From Paragordius varius (lineage: Eukaryota > Nematomorpha): a stretch of 64,000 bases of DNA. The stretch covers positions 3,720,001 to 3,784,000 of the forward strand of contig OZ176054.1 of the NCBI GenBank assembly GCA_964247055.1. The letters are read 5' to 3'. The notes beneath the pieces are model-generated. The model ran no database searches, had not been told where the DNA came from, and saw only the letters and a program-made list of their open reading frames with translations. Of the stretch, positions 13,301 through 31,200 are shown piece by piece (position 1 is the first letter of the stretch; each line of letters begins with the position of its first letter). The position numbers and the translations under genes are program-made.

Positions 13301-14366
13301 TAAGCTAATATAAATTTTTTTTTTAAATATCCAGGTTGTTGCACATAAAAACACAAATGAGAAAATAGTTTTAAATACTTAAGGTTTTTGATAGTCGAGT
13401 AAATTTAAAACATCCTTTTTTCGATTAGGTAAAAAGTGTGTATTTAAAACACTTGACACATTTAATTAAATCATTAAATTATTTTCTTGATGTATTTATT
13501 CATATTTATATTGAGCCTTTAAAAACTTTTATAAAAATATATGATTTAAAGGTTAGTATTATAGTGTACAATATAAAACTCAAGTTAAAACATTAATCAT
13601 AGCAAAAAACGTAATTATATATGGATAGAATCAAATCTTATTACCTTACTAATATGTCGACAACGTTGGATGATATTGTTGGAATATTACTCATAACTAA
13701 TATTGGCTAAAATAATATAAAATATTTGGTATCAACTTGACAAGTTATCACCAATTCCCACAACAGATATATTTGTGATATGACAGGCGCCAGATATCTA
13801 CAAAAACATTCATTCGTGAATATATATATGCTAATATAGAAACAAATATTTTATCAACTTTATATGCAATAATAACACTATAAAATAACTTTTCTTTAGT
13901 TTATATATCATTCAAAAAATTACTTATAAATATCAATGTAATAAAGATTGGGCAGGAATATGTGATGGTTGTTCAATGAATCTGATTTTATGTTGCAGGT
14001 AATAGAATTCTCATAATATAATTTAGCGATTTCGGCATTGTGCGAATTGGAAAAGGGTATGTTTGCTGATCGTTTTACTCTATGGAAATATTTGATATTT
14101 CCTCCACCATTCGTATTTGTATTTGATGGGTTTATCTCATCCGGATTAGCACAAGTTTGATTTAAAGTAGTATGGTGGTTTTGAGCAATAGAATCATTAG
14201 GATTTAAACAAGGCTCATTATTATTTAATTCCTTTGAAATGCTAGTTTCACCGTGTATAAGCAATTTAATATCGCAAGGTACAATCGGTGTTTCTTTCTT
14301 GCTGTAAAATTCTTCTTTTTTGTATGGTATAAAACACTAGCGTCGTAAAAATAAATTTAATTTGCG

Positions 14367-14453
<87 letters not shown>

Positions 14454-15200
14454 AAATTTAAACAGTTGAAAAACCAAAAATCTGGGTTACTATTTATCAT
14501 TAATATTGGATTATTCTACAAAAAGCGTTTGCTAATTATTATAAAAATTTTTTCGAAAATAATCACCTCAAATATTTGACCAAGAAATGGTAGACTCAAA
14601 TTTTTTCCGCACTCAGGATCCGGCCAATGATCCATTTCGTTTGACGCTATAATAAACAAAAAAAATTATAAGGAAAAAAACCGATTAAAAATATTAGTAG
14701 GATTAAAATTGGAGCCAAAATCTGTTTTCAGAAGCGTTTTAGAACAGGACCGCAGTTTAATTTTTTTTTTATCATTTATCTTATTTTTAAACAATTTATT
14801 CTTATTTATTATTACGGTTTTTTTATTTTATTTACTGCGTTAAATATAAATTTTAATCAGATAAAAGTAGCATATAATAATAAATTTTGTGGCTCATATG
14901 AATAGGGTTTTTTGCGTTTATTTATTGACACTCTACTACTGTAAAAATTTAGATTTGTCTGCAAATAAAAAAATGATGAAAAAGATTGCAACAATAATTT
15001 TTTTCAAAATCCTTGAAAAAAAAAAGTCTTTTTTTTAAAAAAAGAATTAAATAAAACATTACAAACCAGATTCAAGTGCCGGTACTCCATTAGTGAAATA
15101 GAATGGGCCAAGTAAAGCCACAATATGGTAAAATAATGGGAAAAAATTGTGTGGTGTCAACACTATAATACTCTAACATAACCATAAAAAATTAAATGTA

Positions 15201-15245
<45 letters not shown>

Positions 15246-17202
15246 GTTTTGCAACCTATAATATTAACAGGATACAACACACTCATTTTAGTCCTTGGAT
15301 TCAAATTGGGGTAGTTGGATACCAGGCCTGTTTAAAATCAAATACTTTTAAAAGTATGGAAGGAATCGAAACCATGGCAAAATTTTGCACTTAAACATTA
15401 ATAAACCTAAATATATAAAAAAATATATTCAAAATTACTTGATATTACTTATTTTAAATTAAAACCGAAAGGTAAAAATTTGGTCAACGTGCCATGTGTC
15501 AAATTGTAAAATTCAGAAATAATATAAAATAAACCGCTTTTTCTATTTCTATCAATGTTAGATGTAATTTATATAAATAGTTAGCTTTAGTTTTACCCTT
15601 AAAATTAAATGAAGACGATGTTTTTTAAAAATTTTGCAAAATAAAAATGGCGTCGAAGTAGTTTGTGATGGAACTTTTTTTTCAAAACAAAATTTTATCA
15701 AGATATTTTGGCATATTTATAGTTTTTATTAGGATAGAAGCATAAATTTAAATTGGCACCGTTTCCATCAGTAGTTTTTTAAGATATAAATTTAAATTTA
15801 GTCTGGGGTATTTAGATACCCCAATTTGAATTGAAGTGTTAAGATTAGACATTTAAAAGAAATTTGTAAAAAAATAAATACGTAAACAATATGTTTAATT
15901 AAAGTATTTTGGCAGAGAAAGAAGAAAACCACATTATTCTAAAGTAAAAAATAAGTAGGCTCATGTTGCATTTTGGAATATAAAATTCCCAAAAACCATA
16001 TTAATTTGTTAAACGTCTGTAAGCAAAAAAATTAAATAAACTCCAAAATTATATGATAAAAGCCGTTTAAAAAGCTAATATTAAACATTAATGCAATAAG
16101 TAGGCTTTATAAGTCTTAAATAAATGTTAAATTATTTATTTCGTACTTAAAGCGTTAAATAATGCACCACATCGGAATGGTGTATACGATTCAAAGCAGC
16201 TGACACATCTACCTCAAAATTTTTACAAAAGTCTCCAATCAATAAAAAATATTTAACTTTGCGTATAAAAAAGGTAATATTCAGCGTTATCGAATTATGC
16301 GGGAAAAATTCGTTTTTGTAATTGTAAAGTTTAGAATTTTAAGATGTAAAATTGTCTGATAATAAATTTTAATATCGAGTTCTTAAAATAAAATCACTAA
16401 AAATTTTATAGCGCCCGCATTTTTTATAATTACCGACACAAGGGTATGGTAACAAATCTTCGCAACTTGCTAACAAAATTAAGTTTCACACAAATTAAAT
16501 ATTAATTTAAAATCGAGTTTTAAGCAAAATATCCTTAAAGTTTGCCAAAAATTAAAACTATTCCCAATGAGAATAAGATAAAGGCAACGGAATGAATGGC
16601 AACCAAACATAAATTTTTTATAATAAAAAATGGACGAATAAATCAAGCGATGTATTTATATTAGTAATAAAATATGGTATCATATACCTTTTGGAAATAA
16701 CCGCGTAAAGCTTGAGCGTCTTTTTGTTGACGGAAAAGAACAAAACCATATAGGTAACCGTTATAATCCTGCAAAAATATTTTTAATAATAATTCCCAAA
16801 TATGCGAAGAAAAACTGAGTTAAAAATAAATTTTTGGTAAGATTAATTTTATTGAAAAATATTGTATACTCTTATGACATCGTCACTACCATGGTTCTCC
16901 GAATCCAGTAAAATGCGAAAATGATATGAAATATCACCATTAATGCCTACAATAAAAAATTATAAACTTGAGTTAGAATCAGGAAGTGCTAAGAAAGAAA
17001 TATGATTTTTCTATAATATAAATTATTGTAAAACTTGTGATTCGGTAAAAATAACGAATTTAGGAAATATATGCTATTTTGTATTAAAGTATACCTCTAT
17101 AGTTTGTCCGAGTTCTATATCAAATTTCACAGTAATTATGGCATAAATCCATTTTTTAAATTTATCCCAGGCTATTTCTCTTACTACAGGTAAACCATCC
17201 AT
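10375..17202 (-). CDS. DENND6: DENN domain-containing protein 6 (DENND6), 19 exons, complete
   Basis: Exons: 17202-17095, 17073-17035, 17010-16968, 16946-16870, 16768-16688, 15172-15067, 14646-14567, 14336-13924, 13797-13737, 13706-13645, 13304-13206, 12600-12521, 12454-12380, 12192-12125, 11764-11687, 11372-11319, 11250-11141, 10752-10497, 10473-10375. All introns are GT..AG and phases agree throughout, giving 662 residues against about 600 in vertebrates. Landmarks in family order are [10 protein letters not shown] (residues 27-36), GYFQK (112-116), [25 protein letters not shown] (326-333), WRPYFTIHD (368-376), PSVIFGVTN (390-398) with [33 protein letters not shown] and a C-terminal VPETIIVQF. 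The family is known as a Rab GEF (RAB14 for human DENND6A) acting in endosomal recycling. Exon 8 holds an Asn-rich insertion that accounts for the extra length. Five introns are 21-30 nt. Its ATG lies 88 bp from that of FAM76. Confidence 0.93.
10474..10496 (-). other. 23-nt intron in DENND6 (intron 18)
   Basis: GTATAT...TCTTAG on the minus strand. Its removal joins FTEKM to AKFNKF and leads to a family-like C-terminus. Its length is not a multiple of three, so retention shifts the frame. Confidence 0.75.
12601..13205. other. DENND6 intron 11 with unplaced inserted sequence
   Basis: A 605-nt intron. The stretch 12640-12830 has more balanced base composition than the flanks and looks like an old insertion, but I cannot assign it to a family. 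It shows no conserved exon. Confidence 0.45.
13707..13736 (-). other. 30-nt intron in DENND6 (intron 9)
   Basis: GTTGAT...TTTTAG. Removal joins [10 protein letters not shown] to PILVMSN, matching the continuous conserved DENN segment. Length is 3n, with an in-frame stop only at its terminal TAG. Confidence 0.88.
14369..14450. repeat. (TA)n microsatellite in DENND6 intron 7
   Basis: About 40 uninterrupted TA units. Smaller TA tracts occur at about 15201-15242 and 28177-28206. Confidence 0.98.
15264..15842 (+). mobile_element. TTAA-flanked MITE, family A, in DENND6 intron 5
   Basis: Starts TTAACAGGATACAACAC and ends TTGAAGTGTTAA. It is near full length (579 bp including TTAA borders) and collinear with the copy at 54390-54969. 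The inner block GGGGTATTTAGATACCCC is an internal palindrome near the 3' end. Confidence 0.85.
16947..17094 (-). other. Three tiny introns (21, 24, 21 nt) at the 5' end of DENND6
   Basis: Introns at 17094-17074 (21 nt), 17034-17011 (24 nt) and 16967-16947 (21 nt) separate exons of 39 and 43 nt. After removal the reading is continuous with DENND6: TIE|HIFPK, TESQ|KNHIS and PDSNS|INGD. All three are 3n long and each holds an in-frame stop. Confidence 0.88.
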
Positions 17203-17290
17203 ATATCATGTTTTTAGGTCGTTTTACGCCCAAAATTTATTAAATCATACTTTCGTATTTTTTGCAGTTCGTTTCCATAACGTTAGATTG
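17203..17290. promoter_or_regulatory. 88-bp bidirectional promoter region, DENND6/FAM76
   Basis: The two start codons, at 17202 on minus and 17291 on plus, face away from each other across 88 bp. Both 5' UTRs and any core promoter must lie in this gap or overlap coding sequence. A good acceptor-like site (pyrimidine run then CAG, ending at 17267) sits 23 nt before the FAM76 ATG. A 5' UTR intron or trans-splicing is therefore possible. No TATA-like element can be singled out in this base composition. Confidence 0.7.
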
Positions 17291-21407
<4,117 letters not shown>

Positions 21408-21846
21408 TTGATAATCAACAATGTTTTGTACCAATTTTTTTGCTTCTTTTTTCCCTTTTTAAAAAATTAGTTTAGCGACCTATTGGTGGTATACTTTACT
21501 TATTAGTACTTTGATTGAATACTACATAACTTGGCCTATAATTACTAGCTTATTTATCATTAAATTTGATATATGTAGTTCTACCTCTCCCTAAAATATC
21601 GTTGACAAACAATTTAAACCCAAATTTTTTCACAATTTGATTAATTTTTGACTTCTTACCATATATCATCGTATATGCACTACTATAATTATTTATATCA
21701 TCATATTATTTTCAAATAAATCATATAAATTACATTTTTTATTTATATATCTGTAAAGTAAACAAACATTTATGATACGTATGTATGTATGCTATCCTTG
21801 AGATTATTGTGAGAAAATGATTTTGATTCTATATATATATTGTCTT
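21408..21846. other. Convergent 3' intergenic region, FAM76 and Cys-rich gene
   Basis: About 440 bp between two stop codons on opposite strands. AATAAA-like signals are present on both strands (for example near 21715 on plus), but the AT bias makes them weak evidence. No gene seen. Confidence 0.5.
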
Positions 21847-24800
21847 CTATTGGTTCGATTCTTCCATGATTGTTGTTGTAAAGTTCCAATAATCTGCTTG
21901 TGTGACTTCAGGCGTGGGAGGTGGAGCTATTCGTATAAAAAATATTATAGTAATGATGTTATAATTAAATATTACCATTCGTTTTTTATTCTTTAAATAA
22001 TAATCTAAAATGCATCATCGTATTACACAAAGTCTTTACGGTAATGTCTAATAAGAATTTTAATAATAATTGAAATTTGGATACTTAAATGAAATATTCT
22101 AGCACCTACAGATTTTTAACACCAAGACTTTGTATATATATATCCTTAATGTATCTGCCTAATTAGTTAAAACGGCCATTTCGAATTTTAAGAAAAAAAT
22201 AATTTACCTGTTTCTCAATTAACCATTCTACCTAATTATTGAACCCGTTAAATTTATCAGAAAGAAGCAAGGTATGTCTATTATACATTAAACCAAAATC
22301 TATAATAATATTTTATGCTACATCAGGTCGTAAAACTTGGCAATTTCACAATAGGTCCATATAAATAGTCTGTTAAACCGACTCAAATTTGTCTATTCAC
22401 ATCCTATATTTTTTAAATTATAAGGTTTTATTTTTTGGGGCCACAAAAATGGTGGATTTTATCGTTTCACATTTAAAGCCATTTTACCCGGCTCATTCAC
22501 CAAAATGCCTGGTTGATACTCATTCACATGGTGCCCAGTGGCGAAACTAGGGGAAGCAGTGCGGGCGGGCCCAAGACAAAACAGGGGCCCTTTTTTAATA
22601 TTTACATTAATTTGGGCCTTCCTTCTTTTTTGCGGGGGGGGGGGGGGGCAAAATTTATTACCTTTTTATATTTACAGATATGTAAATAATGATTGCCTGA
22701 TTGTTATAATGGCAAAGAATAAGGAGAATCATTATTTAAAAGGAAGAAAAAGCGAAAAAAATGCATTTTTTTCACTATCTCAAAAACGGTTTTATTATAA
22801 GTTGATAATTAATAAACAATTTTCCATTCTCTCCAGTTAACACCTTAAAAAAGTGAAAAGAGTTAAAAAATAAATAAATGAATATGGATAGTTCACACCA
22901 AAAATTATGTGAATGTTATACATTCAAGTCCTAAATTATTTTGTTATTAAAAATTATAGTATTATGAGAATTCACAAAATTTTGACAGATGTAGTTTTTT
23001 TGCCTCTGTTAAATTTAAATAATTACAAATAAAATATCATTTGCAATAATATATTAATATAGCGTAAAAATATATTTTGTTTTTTTAAGGTAATGTGAAA
23101 AACAATTTACATATTTTAATTTTTATGAGGAAATGGGTTCATGTAAATTTTAATCTTATTGAGTTAAAAGGAAAGAGGAAATGGGTTCTTGTTCTTAATA
23201 TTATTGAGTTAAAGGGAAAGAGCAAAAAATGCATTTTTTTTACCTTTTAATATTGTTTGTTCCTTTATTAATTTCTGGCAGGTTTAATAGTGAACAAAAA
23301 AGGAGGGAAAAAAGAAAAACATTCATTATAGCAGTATTCTCTAATAATTAATCTCAATTTATTTATTTTGATTTTACAATATGATATTTAGGCAGGCCAA
23401 CTCACTTTAATATTGGCCAATTCTATTACAGCAAAGTATGAGAAATAACAATAATTTTGTAAAAAATGTTTTTCTATGACATTGTGAATGAAATTCATTA
23501 AATTTTACAGAATGATTGTTATTTGACATACTTTACTGTAAAGTGAATTGGCCAACATTTGTTAGCTATACAAATTAATGTGCATTCTTTTTCTAAAGTT
23601 TTTTGATGGATGATTTTATTTTTGGTTCTAAAATATACGATAAACATTCATCACACACTAAAACAGGGGTCGGCAAATTTTTTTCAGCGGGCCATTCTCA
23701 AAATTTAAATATCTTGGCAGAACGTTCATCCTTAAAGTTAAAAATAATTAAAAATTATTTTAGAAGCACGATGGCTGGAAAAAGGTTGAGCAATTTATCG
23801 TTACTAGTAATTGAAGCGGAGATGGTGGATCAAATGGATAAAATAGATATGATTACAAATTAGCTCACGCAAAATTGAGAAAACGAAATTTTATAACATG
23901 ATTTTCTGATCACATGCTTTTTAATTATTTAAAACTTTAAAAATTAACGTTAAAATTAAGGAATTGGCGATGGTTAGGGTGGGGGGTGGGGACTAACCAT
24001 CATATATAATAATACCAGGAACGCAAAACTTTTAGCCTCAGGATGCCAAGTCATGTAAATATTATCCTTTTTAAAAGTAATAATTCTTTACAAATCGTGA
24101 TGCGCCAGGTGAAAAGATATCTGCAAACGATTTTTTTTTGGGGGGGGGGGGGGGGAAAGAGGGTTAGTATTTAAATCTTGCGGGGTGGGTCCACAATTTA
24201 TAGTTTCGCCACTGATAGTGCCCTTAAGTATAGGAATAAATAATTTTAATGCAAAACTGTGTATTAGCATATTAAGAATTTTTAACTAGAGCGAAATCCC
24301 AAAACGATTTTTATGCTAATTGAAAAATATGTCTGGTTAGGCTTTTTAAAGTATGTTACACCAGAAGTCATATATAGACATCGTAAATACCCTCATTAAT
24401 TAATCATACCATATCCTCCACACCATAGTACGCCGACTTAAATTTCAGTTAAATGTTTCTTAGTAAAAAAATCAATTTTCTAAGGAAAAAAAATTCGTAA
24501 ATCAAATTGAAAAAAAAACTTTTGTATAATTTGATCGACATAATTATGTAAAACATGGATATTTATACCATAAGATGACATCTTATGCAAACATTTCATA
24601 AAAACAATTGTAATTTAAAATACTGCTTTTTTATTTTTAATTGATCTATGGCTTTATTACCTAATACAATATGCGTTAATTTTTCTGCACTTCCGAACGG
24701 AGATTGGTATATTTGAAGATTAACTGAGTCAAAAAATGGAACGATTGCATTGCATACTTATTTTTTTTCACTAATCATCATATTATAGAACCCTGCTTGG

Positions 24801-27800
24801 TCTAATGTTTATTAGGCTTCTGAGACAGAAATTTTTTTACACTAAATACAAATAAAGGCTTAATTGTGGATAAAAAATTATTTACTTGGCAGTTCACAAT
24901 TGATTTGATATCCAAGCAGATCCTTGAATATTCTATAACAGCCGCCACAGTTATAGATGTGACATTCAAAGTATTCATGATCTGGGCATGATACATCTTT
25001 ACAGATTGAAACATCACATTCATGCGGTATCAATCCAACTGGACAGAAATGTCTCCTACGAGGTTGCGTGATTTGACGTATTTTTCCTGACCCTTGTACT
25101 GTAACGAGAGTAGATATATTACATGTATACGTATATAAATCAACTAAGGTCAAACCTCTTTTGTGCGATGATGATATTTATTTTTACCTTTTGTTATATT
25201 TAGTGACTGTTTTGAGAAAGATCACTTTATTTGCTAAATAAAATGATTTTTAACCATTTTTTCGGTTAATAGTTATTTAATTGCTCATGAAACAAAAGGA
25301 TTTATATATATTATAAGATAATGAATGATTCTAAGCTTAGTTTAAATGAAATATTTAGGAACCAATTATATTATATCTTAATCTAATTTAATTAAATTGT
25401 TCAAAAACCCGTTTATACCATTTATATAAGTTGATGCAAATATTTTTATGAATTTATGTGCTATAAATTAGAAATTATAATTTTTTTAATTTAAATAATT
25501 ATTTGAAAATTTTTTTTTGGCGATCCCGTTTTTATTACAGATTAAGGTTAATGTATAAGTAAAAAGTAGCATACTAGGTCCCAAAAATTCTTCATATGGA
25601 TTCAAGTTGTCCGTTTTTGAAGGCGCGGGTGAGAATGAAAGGTAAACATTGCCTTTTTTATCATGATGTGCGGCTGTTAAATTTATGTTTTTTTTAGTTT
25701 TTTGAAAAGAATCCACATCATCTTTAGTTTTATCCGAGGTCTATACGTAAAAATAAATATATCTTGTAATAGTTTGCCTTATGACTCTAATAGAATCTAT
25801 TCGGAGTCATCAATTCAGTTATATACATATATTTTTTATTTCAGCACATTCCAATCGATTTTGGTTTTTTTATATTTTACTGTATGAGAATGTGACCAGA
25901 TATTCTGAAGCGCAGTACAAAATTAAAACATACTTTGCCTATTTTTACGCCAGATTTTTGCTGCGGTTTAATAGATAATATAGTTCTTTACTTAGCTTAT
26001 TAAAAACAATTAAAAATATCCAACAAATGCATAAAAATAACCGAAACAAATGAAACAAACATTGAACTTTTAAATTTTGATCAAATTTTTACTAAAATAT
26101 CAAAAATGATTTTGTGTTTATTTTATATTTTGAGGCAGCTTTTGCGGAAGCCCTGAGTTAAAGGGCTGTTAGCCTAAATCTTACGGTCGAAAGATTTATA
26201 GTTCCGCCACTGCGCAATTGCCTTCGTAAGCTGGTCCGAAACCCGATTCCATGCATAACTCAATCAGAAAATAATTAACCAATAAATAGTCTGATCTTAG
26301 TATTTATCGAAAAATGAACAAAATTATTTTTTAACAGAGGGTATTTCATATTCTCCACTAGATAATATATTTTCAAAAATAAAAGCAGCACAAAAGGGGC
26401 AGTACAGGCGCAGATTTTTTTCGAAAACCCAGTACTGTGCTGCGAAAAACAGCCTATCTGGTCACATTACAGTATGAGTAAGTATATATTGCTATAAAAA
26501 TATTAATTATTGCCGAATAGCATATGCAGCAAAGTGGATTATTATTGGCTAATAATAGTAAAATGTGAAAAAAATAACTATAAGGCAATAAAACTTCCCT
26601 TGTTGTATATTCTATTTGGCAATAATTAATAACAGTATACTTATTAGGGTTGTGCATTTGATTGCTTTTTAAAAAAAGTCCTGTCCCAGTCAGACCATGG
26701 TCATGACCACTATCTACTTAAATAAATATCATGCGATATTGGATTGTGAAAATAATGTTCGAAGGAAAGTTTGTATTATACATATTTTTGATATTTATTG
26801 TTATTTACAAATATTTTCAATCGAATTTAATCAAGCATGTTTTCAGGTGAATTTCTCTACATATTTGTGGCCTTCTGAATTTTATATACATAGGTTTTAA
26901 TACTGGATATTTCAAATAAAATTTTACCTAGTTTGTTTTACACTTTCTTTCATCATTATAATATTCAATTATAGGATGATTTTATTGGTTTAAATATATG
27001 GAATAATTGCATATTTTGCAAAGTGCTTGATTATTTTGTGTTTCAAAATAATTGGATATGCTTAAATGCTAATGTTATAAGGATGCATGGTTAAAAATTT
27101 TTAATATATTGCTATATAAGCATATTTAAATATTTAATTTTTATTTTTTAAAAAATATATTTAAAACAATAAAATCTTACAATCTCTCTTGCTGTTTTTT
27201 AAATGACCATGGTCAAAAAATAAATAGTCACTGACCTGGTCAATTGACCGGGTCATGACTAGATCAGCACAACCCTAATATTTACTCATAGTGTAATTTT
27301 AAATTCCGCGTTCATGAATAATTGTTATAAAATTTACACAACCCATACCCAAGAAATCTATTAAACCTTATTGGTTTTTTCTTCCGAATTCGTTCCAATA
27401 TATTCAAAATTTTATGGTTTTATATAGTGGAAATCGAATACTTCTAAATTTGTTTTGTTAATTTATTATCATTTTAAACGTTTATTGGTAGTTTAGTTTT
27501 AAAAGCCTCAAAAACTTGAATCGTAAAAATAAAAATACTCCAGTGTCCTCAAATTAACAAAATATTCCTGAGTTCCATATAAAAAACACTTTTTTAGAAA
27601 TAAATTATATTGAAAACGCTAAAATTAAGATATCCTGTATTATATAAAACACAGAGTGTGTCAAACCAATAACTTTAATTTGGCTTGCTTAAACTATTAT
27701 GATCTTTATAATCTAAGACAGCATAAACATCAAACCTTCAATTGCTGTGTAGTGGTTTGAAGGAGTGGTAAAAATTTGACATTTTTTTGACGATCTTGGA

Positions 27801-28171
27801 ATCTGTTTTGTTGGTCATTTAGATCGATAACTTCGTTTGTTTCTTCCATTATGGCTGCATTATCTATTTGGCTGTCTGAGATTTCCTCGGTTGGCTGTTC
27901 TGTAGAATATGGTTTTATGGATGTATCCTCAGTTATATCAGTTTCTGATAAGTTTATTAATAATTTTCCGGAGTCATCGTCCAATCCAGTTGTAGCATTG
28001 TAATTGTTTGGAAATGGTATTAAGAAAGGGGAAAATCCGGGCGGCACAGTGCCATTTAGTACATTAATGGATTGACTACTTACAACTTGTTGCCTAAAAT
28101 CTAAAAATAAAAATGTTGACATTGATTAAAACTATATCTTACAATTCTAAATCATAACCTAATAAGGTTTT

Positions 28172-28211
<40 letters not shown>

Positions 28212-31200
28212 AAATCTATTTTATATAAAGGTATCAAATTTTAAATTAAAGGGAAATTTGTAAACAATATTAAATAGTTTGCCTATTGGTCAAAAACATA
28301 TATTCTTAGATAATAAATTGAAAAATATTTTATATAATTTTTAATATTTTAATTGGCTTTCTAGTGGCATCATTAGTATTTAAAGTTAATCGGTCAGACA
28401 TTGGCAGTTACATGATTCTAAAAATCTACCGTCATGTTTAAAAAAATAATTAATTTGGGATATATAAAGAAGCATGACACTTACTGCTCATATCCAAATA
28501 TTTAATCTATGCCTCTGTTTATAATCAATAATAGCTAACGATTTCGATACCGTTTTATCTTGTAAACATTTTTGTACCTGGAAAATTAAAAGGAGATGAG
28601 CCCGGTACGGGAGGATTCATAATAAGACCCAATTGATGTGGACTCATGGGTGGAAGGTGGGGATGTGGACCATTAGAATTAGAGCTGGTATCACCATTGT
28701 TATTCCTAAGATAAATAGTTCTCGAGCGTCCGATAGGTGGGAGGGAATTCATCCGCCCTCCTCCTCCTGCATTAAATCGATTGGGAACTCTCATAATACC
28801 AAGGGGTGGTAGGCGAGGATACGGTTCAAAATTAAAAGGGACACCACCCTGATTAAACCCTGGTGGTGGTGGTGGATTAAAGTATGGACCTCCGATAGGT
28901 TGAGGAAACGGTTGGAGGGAATCAGCATTGCTTGGAGGCGGATAAATTGGTTTTTGATTTTCGGGTATTAAATCTTCCATTTCTGCCGGCATTTGTGTAG
29001 GTGGTGGTACAAATGGCTGTTGATTTTCGCCGCCTACAGGTCCTTGATAGGACGGTAAAAAGGGTGGCGGAATCGTAATACGTCCACCCCTGTTTGGGTA
29101 GTAATAACCTTAAAAAGAAAGAAAAAATCTTATAATTTTTATACATCACATGTTTTCATTTGTAAGAAACACAATTCAACACTTTATGTCCCTTTTCATT
29201 TTTTTGTCCGTAATAACATGTTGGGGTAGTTTTATATCCCAAAGCTTAATCTTAAAAATAAATTACTGTTTTAAAAGTTATATCAATTACCAAACATTGT
29301 TCTTTTGTATTAGATAAAAAAGTTTATATTTTTTTACTGTAACTTCCAGAGTTAAAATTAGGACAGCTCCAAAACACCATTGAATTAAGCAGCTGATTTT
29401 TAAATTAATAAATAAGCTTTTACTGAATGCAAACTTAAAGATTACTAAAAAGCATTTACATTTTCTAACCATGAAATAGATGATTTTACATGTCTATTGT
29501 ATTAGCGATTAAATAAAACTTAAAGAAAAAAATGGTGGCGAAAAAGTTTGAATGAATTTTACAATTTTTAATTTTATAAAAAAAGAATATGAAGATGAGC
29601 CTTTAAAGATAAAGAATTCATATTTTAAAATTCAGCCTAATACTTTAAATTGCTCAGGGATATAAAACAACCCCAAAAAGTCATGAAGCGTTGTTGTAAA
29701 TTTGATTAAAAACCGCAAGTTACAGTATCAATAAATATATATACCTGCTAGTTTCATTACATTATAGTATTATTATTGGCTAATAAGAGTGAAAAGCGAA
29801 AAAAAATAAGTTTAAGCCAATAATATTGCCCTTTGCCTTAGTTATCTGGCAACAATTTATTAAAAGTTAACAATGTATACTTACTCATTGTAAACAACTT
29901 TAATTATAACAAATATATCAAATGCTTTTTTCACCCAAATAAAATATGCCAATAAACGATTGTTTTCAATATTTGAATTATTTTTAATCATTCAATCCTT
30001 ATACATATATATGTATATTAAATACCCAAATTATTATAGTAATATGGATTATTGTACAGCTGTTGTTCTGGTGGAGGACCAAGATAGGGAATATCATCTG
30101 TTACGCTTGAGTCAGAGCTAGTACTATTTACTTTTGCAGGTTCAACTTTAAAATTTTTCTCACTCTTTTTACCGTCCACTTGGTTATTTTTAAAATTCAA
30201 AGTTTTGTTGAATTTTATGATGTTTTCCGCCGGTTCTATTGCTTTAATAGGAGATCTTCCAAAGGTGTCCTTTGAAACAAGTGTTGACGTTTTTACTGTA
30301 GTAGGGCTAGTAATAAGATTTATTTTGGCAGTTGATTTTACAGTTTTTTTATTAATGGCAGTTGTCGTAGGTTTGGACATGTCTGGAGTACTTTTTTTGG
30401 TTGTGGTCTTGGTATCTTGTCTGAAAAATAATAATTATATATGACAAACTAAATTTTTAAAAGCATATTTTGTCGTTATTTAAGTTTTTTTGAGTAAAAA
30501 ACACCATTTTTAGGGTTGATTTGGCCATGTTTTCAAGCTTTAGCAAAAATATATTTTTTTGAAATAGTTTCACAAATCAAAATTGAATAGAATGCTTTTT
30601 GGTTAGTCGCATTCAATTCTCGCATTTCAAATAAAAGATTGTGCCTAATTATTTACTCTTTTTTGACTGTTGTTTTTTGGCTTTTCTTGGTACTTTGAGC
30701 AGTTGTTGTGGTTGTGGTACGATCGGCAATAACTTTGGATAAATTTATTGAGCCCTTCGCTAAATAATTTTAGATAATAGATTATGGCAAATATTACCAT
30801 AATAGATATGAATAGATTTTACTGTAAATTCTACCTATTTCTTTTTTGTCTGGCAATGTCTTTTTAGTGTTCAATTTAGATGCCGTCGTTGTCTTGCTTT
30901 TAGGCGTTGATGATACCACAGATTTAGTGATCTGACTTTTTTTAAATTTGATCATTTGTTGTTCTACCCAATTTTTTCGAGTCTTACTTTCAGTGTTTCC
31001 GTCCTCCAGTTTCTTGTTCCCTTGGTTTTTGATTTCCAGAGAAAGATTACTATCTTTAATATCTATGATTTTAGCAGTTTTTTTGTCGACTGATTTAGTA
31101 GCTAAAGTACTTTTAGAAACGGTAGATGTGGGGCGGAGAACACTAGTAGTCGTAAGTGTAGGGTCATCCGCATATGGATCATATGATTTCCCCGTATCAC

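Noticed and set aside
16430-16500. Possible extra DENND6 exon in intron 5
   Set aside because: A frame resembling part of the next segment was considered, but the exon at 15172-15067 supplies the conserved sequence with correct phase.
22538-22840. 100-codon plus-strand frame
   Set aside because: It lies inside the family F element, includes a G run and has no protein-like features.
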